A DNA stretch of 64,000 bases, taken from NCBI RefSeq assembly GCF_910592395.1, contig NC_088317.1:5582001-5646000 (forward strand), given 5' to 3'. The notes under the pieces are model-generated. The model was not told where the DNA came from, did no database searches, and was given only the letters and a program-made list of their open reading frames with translations. Position 1 is the stretch's first letter. The number at the start of each line of letters is the position of its first letter. The translations under genes were made by a program, and so were the position numbers. Source of the DNA: Lineus longissimus (taxonomy: Eukaryota; Nemertea; Pilidiophora; Heteronemertea; Lineidae). This document shows, one piece after another, positions 32,300-41,756 of this stretch.

Positions 32300-33141
32300 A
32301 CCTACTCTAGCAAAGGTGCATCACATGCGTACTGCACGTACTGCAGGACGCATTTTGATCTAGGCCATTCCGGTAAATATGATATTGAGAGACATCAATT
32401 AGGGAAAAGCACATGGTGGCAGCAACAGCTGCCAAACGAAATAGGCCAATTACAGACTTGCAGGATAAGTCAACAGGTAGATGGGATACTTGTCGCTTTC
32501 AATCATTATTCATTGACATTTTATACTCCAAACTCTGGTCATACGATCAAAAAGGCTGTAGGGGAAGGGCGGGCTAGACTTTCAGGGCGCTCGTACAAAT
32601 ATCGATACTAACTTATTATTTGTTCCATATGCTCAGGTATTTGGTATATATCAGATCGTTCCTCGGAATCTAAATAGTTGAATTTTTGCGATTAAATTGT
32701 GACAGTTCAGAATGGTTCCATTTGCCCTTCCTTCCTCTAATATATACAGTCTAGTGAGAACCAAGTTTTTCTTTCTGATTTATCATTCTAGGGAAGAATA
32801 TCGCCAATCTTGTTGTCAATCAAGTGAACAAATACGACGTACCATGGACCAACTGCATTTCATTTGGGACTGACAATGCCCCTGTAATGACTGGAAGGAA
32901 CAATGGTGTTATTGCTTTCCTACGTGAGAAACATCCTGTGATATACATGTCTGGGTGCCCATGTCACCTTATACACCTGGCAGGTGAGAAAGCGACTGCT
33001 ACACTTCCATTCACTCCTGTTAAGTTAGATGACGCTTTAGTAGACACGTATTACTTTTTTGATGAGAGCAGCAATTGCCTGGGAGACCTTGACAGGTCAA
33101 ATTGCTTCTTTGTAGCAACAATTATTTACCGGATAGGCTAA
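32300..33141 (+). pseudogene. hAT transposase remnant with BED finger
   Basis: The first block (about 32300-32420) is a BED-type zinc finger: YCTYCRTHFD, then GHSGKYDIERH. The second block begins after a 3' splice-like TTTATCATTCTAG at ~32792 and reads NKYDVPWTNCISFGTDNAPV then GCPCHLIHLAGEKA, the core of hAT transposases with the Asp of TDNAP. The C-terminal dimerisation region is absent. Either introns or deletions separate the blocks. A poly(A) signal AATAAA lies at about 33360. Confidence 0.62.
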
Positions 33142-33414
33142 CAATTAGATACTGCTGAGTATGAAAGCATACCCTTATTTTACACTGTAGGTGCTTAGAT
33201 ATTGTGTAGTGTTGAACTTGAATCATATCAATATTTTGTAGACATTGTCATGTGTTTAAATTGTATTGTCATGTGTTTAGATTGTATTTTTGTACTAGTA
33301 TTTCAACCTGTTCTCATTATAATGTTCTTAAATGCAATGTATAAATGTATCAATAAGCAATAAAGAAATGTATTATGAAAAAAAATGTGCACGTTTATTG
33401 TCATTTCTGCCTCT

Positions 33415-33495
33415 GGCACAACTTACCCAAAATTGGCACAACTTACCCCAAGGGGTGCCACAACTTACCCCATAGCCGGGGTAAGTTGTGCCACT
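33415..33495. repeat. GGCACAACTTACCC repeats with inverted copy
   Basis: Three direct copies of GGCACAACTTACCC or close variants, and one inverted copy (GGGTAAGTTGTGCC, 33479-33492), which could form a 14-bp stem. Confidence 0.6.
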
Positions 33496-33917
33496 TGACA
33501 AAACGTTTTCAACCCCCCAACACAAACTTATGAAAAATCCTGGGGTGTTCATATTGTGACAATATTAGGAATTGCTTACTACATTTGTATATCTGTAATT
33601 ATTATTTCTGTGTTTCTCTCTAGCCCTGGTGAACCCAGACACCCAGGATCGTTAAACCGTTATGAGTTTCAACACCTGCTTTCTTAATTGCCCCTTTTCA
33701 TTGTTTTATAATCTCTATCTTTTAAGCTGTTTGACCCTTTTATGATCTTCCTGATTAGCAGCTGGTTACTAGGCTCCTGCCCTTGGCCCTGTCTGATAAT
33801 CTTGTATTGATGCTGCTGTGTACTGATTGGTTGTTTCCTTAATTACTGAGTGCTAGTTGGCTCAGAGCCTGATATTTGGGCTAGGCTATTTACCCATGAG
33901 GGGTGTGTATAATTAGG

Positions 33918-33926
33918 TATAAATAA
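33918..33926 (+). promoter_or_regulatory. LTR TATA box
   Basis: TATAAATAA. A start site about 30 bp downstream (near 33948) would leave ATG 34119 as the first AUG of the transcript. Confidence 0.65.
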
Positions 33927-34118
33927 TGATGTTCAGATGGTTTTTAGTAAGTCCTGGCAGATCCAGAAAGCCAGCCTTCACGCTCTGTAGCTAAACAAGA
34001 CATCTCTCTTGAAAAGCGCCAGAGCATTTTGATTGACTTCACCCTCTGTAGCCAAACAAGACATCTCTCTTGAAAAGCGCCAGAGTATTTTAATTGACTT
34101 CACCCTTGACCTTACAGC

Positions 34119-34127
34119 ATGGTAAGA
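34119..34127 (+). promoter_or_regulatory. ATG followed directly by a splice donor
   Basis: The start codon 34119-34121 is followed at once by GTAAGA, a strong 5' splice site. Unspliced, this AUG opens a 10-codon upstream ORF ending TGA at 34149-34151. Spliced, it joins in phase 0 to an acceptor at 40801-40802 (ORF3) or 34454-34455 (gag). No other ATG is seen between the expected transcript start and this one. Confidence 0.55.
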
Positions 34128-34333
34128 TTCTTTTATATGATCTCTTGTTGATATTTTATTGTGCGCCATATTTGTGTAATATTTTAGTGTCGGTTGTAAA
34201 TATGAGGTTAGAGGGACGTGGATAATAAATAATGTAAATATATATCTTAGTTGGTTTAGTCTTTGGGTTCGAGTTCAGAGTTGCGAAGTTTATACGGTGA
34301 CAAATATTATAAGCCCTTTTACCGCTACATTTT

Positions 34334-34351
34334 TGGTGACAGCTGTGGGAT
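34334..34351 (+). other. primer binding site (tRNA-Leu-like)
   Basis: TGGTGACAGCTGTGGGAT begins four bases after the LTR. It resembles the complement of metazoan tRNA-Leu 3' ends (TGG plus the T-arm-complementary GTGGGAT). The exact tRNA species is an inference. Confidence 0.6.
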
Positions 34352-34455
34352 TGACAAGTACTCCTTATTTATAAGGACAAACCTCAATCCAGTGATACGA
34401 GCTCTGCCACAATATTTAGAATTTTATTTACAAACTCATTTTATATATTTTCAAG

Positions 34456-36654
34456 ATGGTTAGACGTAGGAAGACCCCGAAAGTTCAAAAGTCGGGCAAA
34501 TCCCAAAATACTGAACAATCAGATGATGGAATAGAAAACGAAATTCCTGAAAAATTAGAATATAGCAACTCTGACTCGGAATCCAAGGCTAACACTCCAG
34601 AAAACAATGATAATGATCACTCTGGTAATGAAGATAATAATCATGATGGGGATGATGAATCTTCAGATAATGAAGGTGATGCCATTAGGGCTGACCCTGA
34701 TTTAGTAGGTCGTGAAGGTGATGCCATTAGGGCTGACCCTGAGTTAGTGGATATTAGAGGCGATGCCGCTAGGGCTGACCCTCATGTACTAGATAATGCA
34801 AGCATTCATGATGGTGATATGGCGGACCCAGGGATAAACTATGACAAACCAATGATTAAATACCTCGTAACCCTCACTAGTGCACTCCAATCAGTGAAAC
34901 AGGAAATGCTAAATCAGACAAAAATACTCTCTGACTTAGTCAATCAAAAAAGCCACCAACAAGATGCTACAGTGGGTAGACTAATCTCTGCACTTGCTCG
35001 AAACCACAGCGCTGTTATTCAAGGGCAAAGCGAAAACAAGCAAGCGCAGGCTGAACAGCTACATATAATGCAGCAAAACCTTGAAAATCACACCGTGTTG
35101 ATCAATGAACTGCGCTCGAAAACTTTCGACCCCGCAAAAGAGATTTGGGCCGAACATAGTAAACTTCTGACTGAGATATCCACTACGCAAGCGCAGAACA
35201 ATGTCCAACTAATCAATAGAATGGAAAAGGCTCTTTTCCAGAATACCGAGACGATAGGTGCAGTTATATCTAAGGCTTGCACTGGTATGATAAAAAATTC
35301 GAGGAATGTAGCCTCTGAAACGATGCCAGGTGAAAATGCAGACCCTGTAATTACAACTCTGCCGAACTCACCAAAGCGGGTCAAAAACTGTACTAAGCCG
35401 TCGATATCTAGTACCCCTAGATCAAACCTTAAACTAAAAGAGAAGACCGTAGACCCCGAATCTGACCTGTCAGGCTCTGACAGTAATGACGACGGAAAGT
35501 CTTCTGCTTGCCAATCAACAGTCAGCTCCAACCGCTCAAACAAGTTTAAGGCTTCTAAGCGCCCGAAATTATCTGCTTTTACTGGTTCAGAACCTTGGGA
35601 AATCTGGTACAATAGATTTTCAGATGTAGCTACTCGCTACGGTTGGGATGAGGATGAGAAGTTAGATGAACTTTTACCTCGACTTGAGGGAAAAGCTGGC
35701 GAATTTGTCTATGGACAACTACCCAGTAAAGTCAGGGGCAAATATACTAAACTTATCGCCGAATTGAACAGTAGGTTCAGAAAGATTGAGTCTACTAAGA
35801 CCTACGCGAAGAAATTTTCTAACCGTAGACAGAGAGTAGAAGAAACTCCCGAAACATATTGCGCTGAACTAAAACGTCTATACGATAAGGCATACCCGAA
35901 CAGGACCCAAGTGATCCGAGAAGAAGATCTTGTTCGAAAATTTTTCGATGGTCTGCACGACCAAGATACAAAGATTCAGATTGAATTCTTTAAATCACCC
36001 GAGACAGTTGACGAGGCCCTTAGTCTGGTAGTCAATTACAATGAGACGCGCCAACGGTTTTCATCTACTGCTACCAGTAGAAGTTCAAAGCAACATCCAC
36101 GAGTTGACGGTAACGTTGTAGTTATATCCGACTCTGATGACAGTGACAGTACCCCTGATCCAGACGCAGCAAGGATCACCAGGGCGAGCCCACAAAATCA
36201 GAAGAAGTCAGATTCCGCAAAACATGTAAAACCTGCCAATATCAGTAGCTCGGATACTGATGGAAAGTCAGGCCTTACCTCAGCACTAACAGAGCTAGTC
36301 CAACAAACGATTGGGTTTGAATTTGAGAAGTATTCAAAGGGCCAGAGATCTAACTCAGATCAGCAACATCATCATAACCGGCAAGGTAACCATGATGGGG
36401 GCACTCACCAAAATAGAAGGAATACTCAGTACCCGCCGCAACTGTGTTGGACATGCAAAATGCCTGGTCACGTAGCTGCGAACTGCCAATCATATGATGA
36501 CACTATCGCCAACCTTGGGAATCAACCCAACAGAGCGCGACAGTCTCAGAACTCCCATAATCAACATTATCTAGACAGACCTAGACCGCGATCACAAAAC
36601 CGTAATGGGCCAACAGGCAATGCGCGCTACCACAACCAGCAGGGAAAGTGGTAA
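34456..36654 (+). CDS. gag: Gag, gypsy element
   Basis: 732 residues, capsid and nucleocapsid precursor. The N-terminal ~130 residues are acidic and low-complexity, with three tandem copies of a GDAIRADPELVD-type unit (~residues 75-118). Coiled-coil segments follow. A Retrotrans_gag core (~residues 375-535; LSAFTGSEPWEIWYNRF to FFDGLHDQD) leads to one CCHC zinc knuckle, C664-x2-C-x4-H-x4-C677. The ATG lies directly after a T-rich stretch ending in CAAG, itself a plausible 3' splice site. Several short upstream AUGs exist in the unspliced leader. The frame ends at TAA 36652-36654, just after a frameshift signal feeding pol. Confidence 0.93.
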   Translation: MVRRRKTPKVQKSGKSQNTEQSDDGIENEIPEKLEYSNSDSESKANTPENNDNDHSGNEDNNHDGDDESSDNEGDAIRADPDLVGREGDAIRADPELVDIRGDAARADPHVLDNASIHDGDMADPGINYDKPMIKYLVTLTSALQSVKQEMLNQTKILSDLVNQKSHQQDATVGRLISALARNHSAVIQGQSENKQAQAEQLHIMQQNLENHTVLINELRSKTFDPAKEIWAEHSKLLTEISTTQAQNNVQLINRMEKALFQNTETIGAVISKACTGMIKNSRNVASETMPGENADPVITTLPNSPKRVKNCTKPSISSTPRSNLKLKEKTVDPESDLSGSDSNDDGKSSACQSTVSSNRSNKFKASKRPKLSAFTGSEPWEIWYNRFSDVATRYGWDEDEKLDELLPRLEGKAGEFVYGQLPSKVRGKYTKLIAELNSRFRKIESTKTYAKKFSNRRQRVEETPETYCAELKRLYDKAYPNRTQVIREEDLVRKFFDGLHDQDTKIQIEFFKSPETVDEALSLVVNYNETRQRFSSTATSRSSKQHPRVDGNVVVISDSDDSDSTPDPDAARITRASPQNQKKSDSAKHVKPANISSSDTDGKSGLTSALTELVQQTIGFEFEKYSKGQRSNSDQQHHHNRQGNHDGGTHQNRRNTQYPPQLCWTCKMPGHVAANCQSYDDTIANLGNQPNRARQSQNSHNQHYLDRPRPRSQNRNGPTGNARYHNQQGKW

Positions 36655-36683
36655 AGGCTAATTCTGCGGGCGAAGAGTTAGCC
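36642..36683 (+). promoter_or_regulatory. -1 ribosomal frameshift signal at the gag-pol junction
   Basis: Slippery heptamer G GGA AAG (36642-36648) in the gag frame, a 7-nt spacer that includes the gag stop codon, then a 10-bp stem-loop (arms 36656-36665 and 36674-36683, one U-G pair, 8-nt loop). The pol frame is -1 relative to gag and opens only from 36606, so the overlap is 49 nt and contains the heptamer. Confidence 0.85.
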
Positions 36684-39600
36684 AATTCTGGTGAAAGTAC
36701 TGATTTAACAACTAATGAGATGAGAAAAAGTGCCAATGACAATGTTATAAGTGACGAATTAGATTTGCAGAAAGCAAGGCGTGAGAAACCGAGGTGTAGT
36801 GGTGTTTATATTGAAGGCTCTGTTCAAGGTGTTGATGTGTTACTCACCGTTGATACAGGAGCAACCAGGACGTTTATGTCGAAGAGAGTGTATGAGAAAA
36901 TTCCTCGTGAAGTGAAGCCTGAGCTTATAGCAAATCCTGAATCACGACCTATGACGGGCGCAGATGGGACTTTAATCTCCCGTTTTGGTAAAGCAGTATT
37001 TAAACTAGGGTTAGGCCCCCTACAAGTTGAGAGAACAATCATTGTCGCTGACATTGAAGATGAAATTTTAATCGGAGCAGACATTCTGATCCGAGATCCA
37101 GCCGGCCCGGCCGACTTGTTGTTGAGTCAAAATAAGATGGTGTTTCATGGAAAGAAGATTCCATTGATTAGGATAGGTACCCCCTATCAAGCCCGGAGAG
37201 TAATGGTAGCAGACCATTTTGTTGTACCAGCATTGAGTGAGAAAATGGTTGATTGTTTTGTTGAGTCAGATGGAAAACAAAGTACTAAAGATGACTCATG
37301 CTTATTGATTGAAAATAGTAAAACGTTTACTGAGAAAACAGGCATGCTCATAGCTCCCTGTCTTGTAAACGCCGCTGAGAGTACCACTATTAGGATAAGA
37401 GTATTAAATCCTTTCAAGGATGATAAATCCATTAAGCAAGACACGGCAGTTGGTATAGTTGAGAAAGTTGCGCCACCTGAACAATGTGTCGCGGTAGAAG
37501 AAAATCCTAAACTATCCGAGAATTTTGAAAGTGTCCGAAGACTATGCCTCCAACAACCTAAAGACTGCAAATCTTATGAAAATAAGAAAAATGCACGATC
37601 TAGGCCAAAGAAACGAGACAAGTACAACTCTGTACAGTCTAAAAGAACCAGCTCAAAGTCACCCGAAATAACGCATGGTGAGCTTCCCCATCACCTAATT
37701 GACCTCTATGAAAGGTCAAGTAAATCCAGGTCCCATTCAGAGAAACTCGAAATCCTGAAACTCTTGATTGAATTTCAAGATGTATTCTCAAAAGACGAAG
37801 ATGATATAGGGCGTACCTCACTCATTGAACATAAGATTGAAACTGGCGATGCCAGGCCTGTTAAGCAACATCCTCGTCGCGCCGCACTGGCATTTCAAGA
37901 TGAAGAGAAAGACTGTATAAAGAAATTGTTGAGACAAGGAACCATACGTCCATCAACTTCGCCTTGGGCTTCACCTCTTGTTCTAGTTCGAAAAAAAGAT
38001 CAGTCAGTACGAACTTGCGTAGATTACCGAATTTTGAACAAAAGTACATTAGTAGACAGTTTTCCAATGGTTAGAGTGGCGGATTGTCTTGATGCATTGT
38101 CAGGCTCCTCCATCTTCTCCACCATGGACGTCACGTCCGCATACAACAATGTACCAATCCATCCTGAACATATTCCGAAGACGGCTTTCTGTAGTAAATA
38201 CGGACTTTTCGAATATGTGTATATGCCATTTGGTATGGTAAACAGTGGGGCTACCTTTCAAAGACTAATTGAAATGGTCCTTGGTTCAATGCAATGGCAC
38301 TCTGCAGTCCTCTACATGGATGACATAATTTGCCACGCCAAAAACTTTGAACAATACTTGGAACGGCTCCGAGAAATATTCCTACGCCTCAGGGAAGCAG
38401 GTTTAAAACTTAAACCTAGAAAGTGTGCTTTCTTCCAAACTGAAGTCGCATTCCTTGGTCATGTTGTGGACGCGAAAGGCATCAGACCCAACCCTGATAA
38501 TGTTTCAAAACTGGTAAATTGGCCAACACCAAAGAACCAGACTGAAGTAAGAGGTCTCATTGGTCTCGCCAGTTACTACCGCAGGTTCATCAAGTCCTTT
38601 TCTGCAATAGTGAAACCTCTCACTGAGTTGACCACTAAACAGAAAACCTTCGAATGGACAGACAAGTGCCAAGAAGCGTTTGACACTCTCAAATGCCGTC
38701 TCACTACTCCCCCCGTGATGGCGTATCCGAAGCCAGACAGTCCTTACATCCTGGATACTGACGCCAGCAACTTTGCAATTGGTGCGGTGCTGTCGCAAGT
38801 ACAGGACGGAGTAGAAAGAGTCATATCTTATGGCTCTAGAACTCTTAACAAAGCCGAAACACGTTACTGTGTTACTGACAGAGAACTATTGGCTGTCAAG
38901 TTTTTCATTGAGCACTATAAGTATTACCTACTTGGCCTAGAAACATTCACAGTTCGATCTGATCACCAAGCACTCCGCTGGTTATTCAGTCTTAAAGAAC
39001 CGAAGGACAGAGTAGCTCGATGGATAGAAATCCTATCACAGTACTCATTCACTCTAGAATACCGCCGCGGCGACCGCCATGGTAACGCCGACGCCCTCTC
39101 TAGATGTCCAAATCCGCGTGACTGTTCGTGCCCTAACACAACTCAAGAACTTGAGTGTGGTCCATGCAACAAATGTCGCAAACGTTCGAGCGATATGCTC
39201 AGCTCGTGGTATGATTGCGTCCGCAGAGTAACCCTCAGATCAGACAAGGTATCAAAAGATGTACAGTTACCAATATCTGATTCTATGGCATCACTGCAGT
39301 CTAAACAGCTCGATGACCCTGACATAGGCCCGATCATGCAGTGGCTAGCTGACGGCAAGCGTCCCTTCGGTGACGTTGTTTGTGCCTCCAGTCCCACCAC
39401 CCGTCACTATTGGAACTACTGGAATAGTCTCCTCTTAAGAGACGGGGTAGTATTCCGCCAATTCCTCAAACGAGACGGTACCAACACTTACTTACAATTT
39501 CTAGTACCTAGAGAGATGAGAAAAGAGATTCTGCACCAGAATCACTCTGTGCTCTTATCAGGACACTTGGGTAAAAGAAAGACTGAAGAAAAACTCCTCA

Positions 39601-40637
39601 GAAATTTCTACTGGTTTGGAGTAAGAGAAGATGTTACCATCTGGATAGCCAGGTGCGATAGTTGCGCATCTATCAAATCTCCCCATAGACCTCCACGTGC
39701 TCCACTTGGAACCATGCCAGTAGGTGGTGTACTGGACAGACTTTCAACAGATATCCTGGGGCCATTCCCAGAATCTGAAAGTCATAACAAGTATGTACTT
39801 GTTGTATCAGACCATTTTACAAAATGGGTGGAAGTGTTTGCAGTGCCCGATCAAACCGCAGTTACTTGTGCGAGGAAAATTCTAAATGAAGTAATCGCGC
39901 GGTTTGGATGTCCTCTAGACTTACACAGCGACCAAGGTCGTAATTATGAATCTCATGTATTCGCTGAACTCTGTAAACTCTTAGAAATAAGGAAGACTAG
40001 AACAGCAAGTGGAAATGCAAAGTGTAACGGCCAAACAGAAAGATTTAATCGAACGCTTGTCCGTATGATCAAAGCCTACATGTGTGGCGAGCAAACCAAA
40101 TGGGATGAAAACCTAGGTTGTTTTGCTGCAGCTTACCGAGCCACGCCTCATGAATCAACAGGTTTTAGCCCAAACTTACTCATGCTTGGAAGAGAAGTTA
40201 GGCTTCCATCAGAGATAATGTTTGGAACTGGGAAGTCGCACCCAGGTGAAGAAATCTCTTCCTATGGTGACTATGTCACTAAACTCCGTGAACGTTTCTT
40301 AAAAGCACATGACCTTACAAGAACCCACTTGAAAATTGCGGCCAACCGCAGAAAAGATTATTATGACGCGAAGTGTTCTTTGACCCGATATCAAAGAGGG
40401 AGTTTGGTGTGGATCCTTTCAGACATCACCCAACTGCACATTGCGCCAAAACTCAGACACGCTTATGAGGGACCATATCTAGTAATTCAGAAATTAAATG
40501 ACCTTGATTACCGCGTACAACTTAATGCCAGAGGCAAATCAAAAGTCGTCCATCACAACCGACTAAAACCCTATAAGGGAGAACAATATCTCCACTGGGC
40601 TAAGTCTGCACTCAAAGATACGAAGAGAATAAAGTAA
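36648..40637 (+). CDS. pol: Pol, gypsy element: protease, RT, RNase H, integrase
   Basis: 1,329 codons in the -1 frame, no ATG at the start, translated as a Gag-Pol fusion. Aspartic protease with DTG at residue 69. RT has the FSTMDVTSAYNN block and YMDD at 556-559. RNase H has DTDASN, TDRELLAV and RSDHQAL. The integrase zinc domain has HQNHSVLLSGHLG and CDSC, and its catalytic triad is D1035, D1095 and E1131, with exactly 35 residues between the last two. The C-terminus carries a GPY/F-type module (YEGPYLVIQKL) without an obvious chromodomain. Every catalytic residue looked for is present. The frame ends 165 bp before the ORF3 acceptor. Confidence 0.95.
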   Translation: MVKANSAGEELANSGESTDLTTNEMRKSANDNVISDELDLQKARREKPRCSGVYIEGSVQGVDVLLTVDTGATRTFMSKRVYEKIPREVKPELIANPESRPMTGADGTLISRFGKAVFKLGLGPLQVERTIIVADIEDEILIGADILIRDPAGPADLLLSQNKMVFHGKKIPLIRIGTPYQARRVMVADHFVVPALSEKMVDCFVESDGKQSTKDDSCLLIENSKTFTEKTGMLIAPCLVNAAESTTIRIRVLNPFKDDKSIKQDTAVGIVEKVAPPEQCVAVEENPKLSENFESVRRLCLQQPKDCKSYENKKNARSRPKKRDKYNSVQSKRTSSKSPEITHGELPHHLIDLYERSSKSRSHSEKLEILKLLIEFQDVFSKDEDDIGRTSLIEHKIETGDARPVKQHPRRAALAFQDEEKDCIKKLLRQGTIRPSTSPWASPLVLVRKKDQSVRTCVDYRILNKSTLVDSFPMVRVADCLDALSGSSIFSTMDVTSAYNNVPIHPEHIPKTAFCSKYGLFEYVYMPFGMVNSGATFQRLIEMVLGSMQWHSAVLYMDDIICHAKNFEQYLERLREIFLRLREAGLKLKPRKCAFFQTEVAFLGHVVDAKGIRPNPDNVSKLVNWPTPKNQTEVRGLIGLASYYRRFIKSFSAIVKPLTELTTKQKTFEWTDKCQEAFDTLKCRLTTPPVMAYPKPDSPYILDTDASNFAIGAVLSQVQDGVERVISYGSRTLNKAETRYCVTDRELLAVKFFIEHYKYYLLGLETFTVRSDHQALRWLFSLKEPKDRVARWIEILSQYSFTLEYRRGDRHGNADALSRCPNPRDCSCPNTTQELECGPCNKCRKRSSDMLSSWYDCVRRVTLRSDKVSKDVQLPISDSMASLQSKQLDDPDIGPIMQWLADGKRPFGDVVCASSPTTRHYWNYWNSLLLRDGVVFRQFLKRDGTNTYLQFLVPREMRKEILHQNHSVLLSGHLGKRKTEEKLLRNFYWFGVREDVTIWIARCDSCASIKSPHRPPRAPLGTMPVGGVLDRLSTDILGPFPESESHNKYVLVVSDHFTKWVEVFAVPDQTAVTCARKILNEVIARFGCPLDLHSDQGRNYESHVFAELCKLLEIRKTRTASGNAKCNGQTERFNRTLVRMIKAYMCGEQTKWDENLGCFAAAYRATPHESTGFSPNLLMLGREVRLPSEIMFGTGKSHPGEEISSYGDYVTKLRERFLKAHDLTRTHLKIAANRRKDYYDAKCSLTRYQRGSLVWILSDITQLHIAPKLRHAYEGPYLVIQKLNDLDYRVQLNARGKSKVVHHNRLKPYKGEQYLHWAKSALKDTKRIK

Positions 40638-40802
40638 AATCATATATGACATATGATGTTCGTCAGGATGAGGCACGTGCTCCATGTCTCTGTTTTTAAT
40701 GGCTACCTGCATATGCCCTACAACAGCGGGAATGTTGTGAAGTATGCTCGAACATATGCTCTTACAAAAAAAAAACTCACCCTCTTCCATTTATCATTAT
40801 AG

Positions 40803-41756
40803 ACGAACCAACAACTCCGTCAATGCAATTACTGCAACTACCGAGACGCCATACATGAGGTCATCAATCATGTCATTCGACTTCATCTCAACCCCAATCA
40901 AGTACCATTTTACTGCGTCAGGTGCAACACCAAACTGAAAAACAGCACAAACGCTCGGAGACACACTGCCAGGTATCACCGCAGCGACTTAGGGCTCCCA
41001 TTCACCCGCACATTTGCAGGCCTGCAAAGAGACTGGGATTACCGCCTGACAAAACTCCATGTCCGCCCTGTTACGACACCATCTGAACTTCTGCCTGAAG
41101 ACCTCAGACGTCTCGTAACTCCTGCCGTGAGTCACGCTGTGTCAGTCGCCCCAGCAACTGTCCCTGCTGTCGTTTCACCGCTGAAGCTGCTAACCTCGCA
41201 AAACACCCCGAGCAAACCAGCCACGCCCCGTTCACCGGATTTAGACTCGTTTCTGGCCAGGTACGACAATATTCGACCAAAACCACTCCTTTCGCCTCTG
41301 AAGTCACCGACCCAACCAATCACGTTGAGCAATCCCGCCACACCTCGGACACCATGGTCCGACCCGCCAGTTGCAAACAACAACACGTCGATGCCTGAGA
41401 CGTCATCACCAGTTTGCAGAAAGACGCTGTCTTTCGATTATCTCAATGCCAGCATGACAACGATTATGCGTCAACTCTTTGATTCGCCGTCCGTGCCAAC
41501 TCCACATGCCCTTGCGACACCAGTACGAGACACTGCCTTAGTGACCGCTTTGAACGCCCTTACAACAGCACAAACCAAGGCCACTGAATCGATTGAGCGT
41601 CAACTTCAACTGGCTCAACTCTCATACGACCAGAACACCCGTATTCTTCATACCCTGCAGCAGACCAATTACCGATTACAACTCGCCAGCATGCAAGACA
41701 ATATGGAAAGATCACCGGACAACAATCGATTCTCCAAATTCAGGGACACTACTTAA
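40803..41756 (+). CDS. ORF3: zinc-finger/coiled-coil accessory protein, spliced
   Basis: 317 codons, open from the base after a 3' splice site (TCTTCCATTTATCATTATAG, ending 40802). An in-frame TAG spans the acceptor, and the first 108 codons contain no ATG, so the frame needs an upstream exon. The LTR ATG/donor supplies a methionine in the right phase. The N-terminus has two C2H2-type fingers: C-x2-C-x11-H-x4-H starting QCNYC, and C-x2-C-x12-H-x4-H starting CVRC. A Pro/Ser/Thr-rich middle (VSPLKLL, LLSPLKSPTQP) and a Gln/Leu-rich coiled coil (~residues 240-305) follow. It sits in the env position but has no signal peptide or membrane segment. Function unknown; nucleic-acid binding is a reasonable guess. 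Confidence 0.7.
   Translation, partial: TNQQLRQCNYCNYRDAIHEVINHVIRLHLNPNQVPFYCVRCNTKLKNSTNARRHTARYHRSDLGLPFTRTFAGLQRDWDYRLTKLHVRPVTTPSELLPEDLRRLVTPAVSHAVSVAPATVPAVVSPLKLLTSQNTPSKPATPRSPDLDSFLARYDNIRPKPLLSPLKSPTQPITLSNPATPRTPWSDPPVANNNTSMPETSSPVCRKTLSFDYLNASMTTIMRQLFDSPSVPTPHALATPVRDTALVTALNALTTAQTKATESIERQLQLAQLSYDQNTRILHTLQQTNYRLQLASMQDNMERSPDNNRFSKFRDTT

Larger units (their letters stand above)
33555..34329 (+). repeat. 5' LTR (775 bp)
   Basis: Starts TGTGACAATATTAGG and ends ACCGCTACA. It contains a TATA box (33918), a 61-bp tandem duplication (period from 33983 to 34044), an ATG joined to a splice donor (34119-34127) and AATAAA at 34224-34229. With transcription starting near 33948, U3 is about 390 bp and the R region would include the donor. 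Confidence 0.95.

Noticed and set aside
33415-33495. Terminal repeats of the gypsy element
   Set aside because: The GGCACAACTTACCC repeats lie outside the ATAT target duplication, so they belong to the host site or an older repeat.
34263-34463. 66-codon frame at the 5' LTR edge and leader
   Set aside because: It covers the LTR end and primer binding site, and its start is not an ATG. The 3' LTR copy gives an unrelated tail.
40803-41756. Envelope glycoprotein for the gypsy element
   Set aside because: No signal peptide, transmembrane segment, cleavage site or cysteine-rich ectodomain. Zinc fingers and a coiled coil instead.
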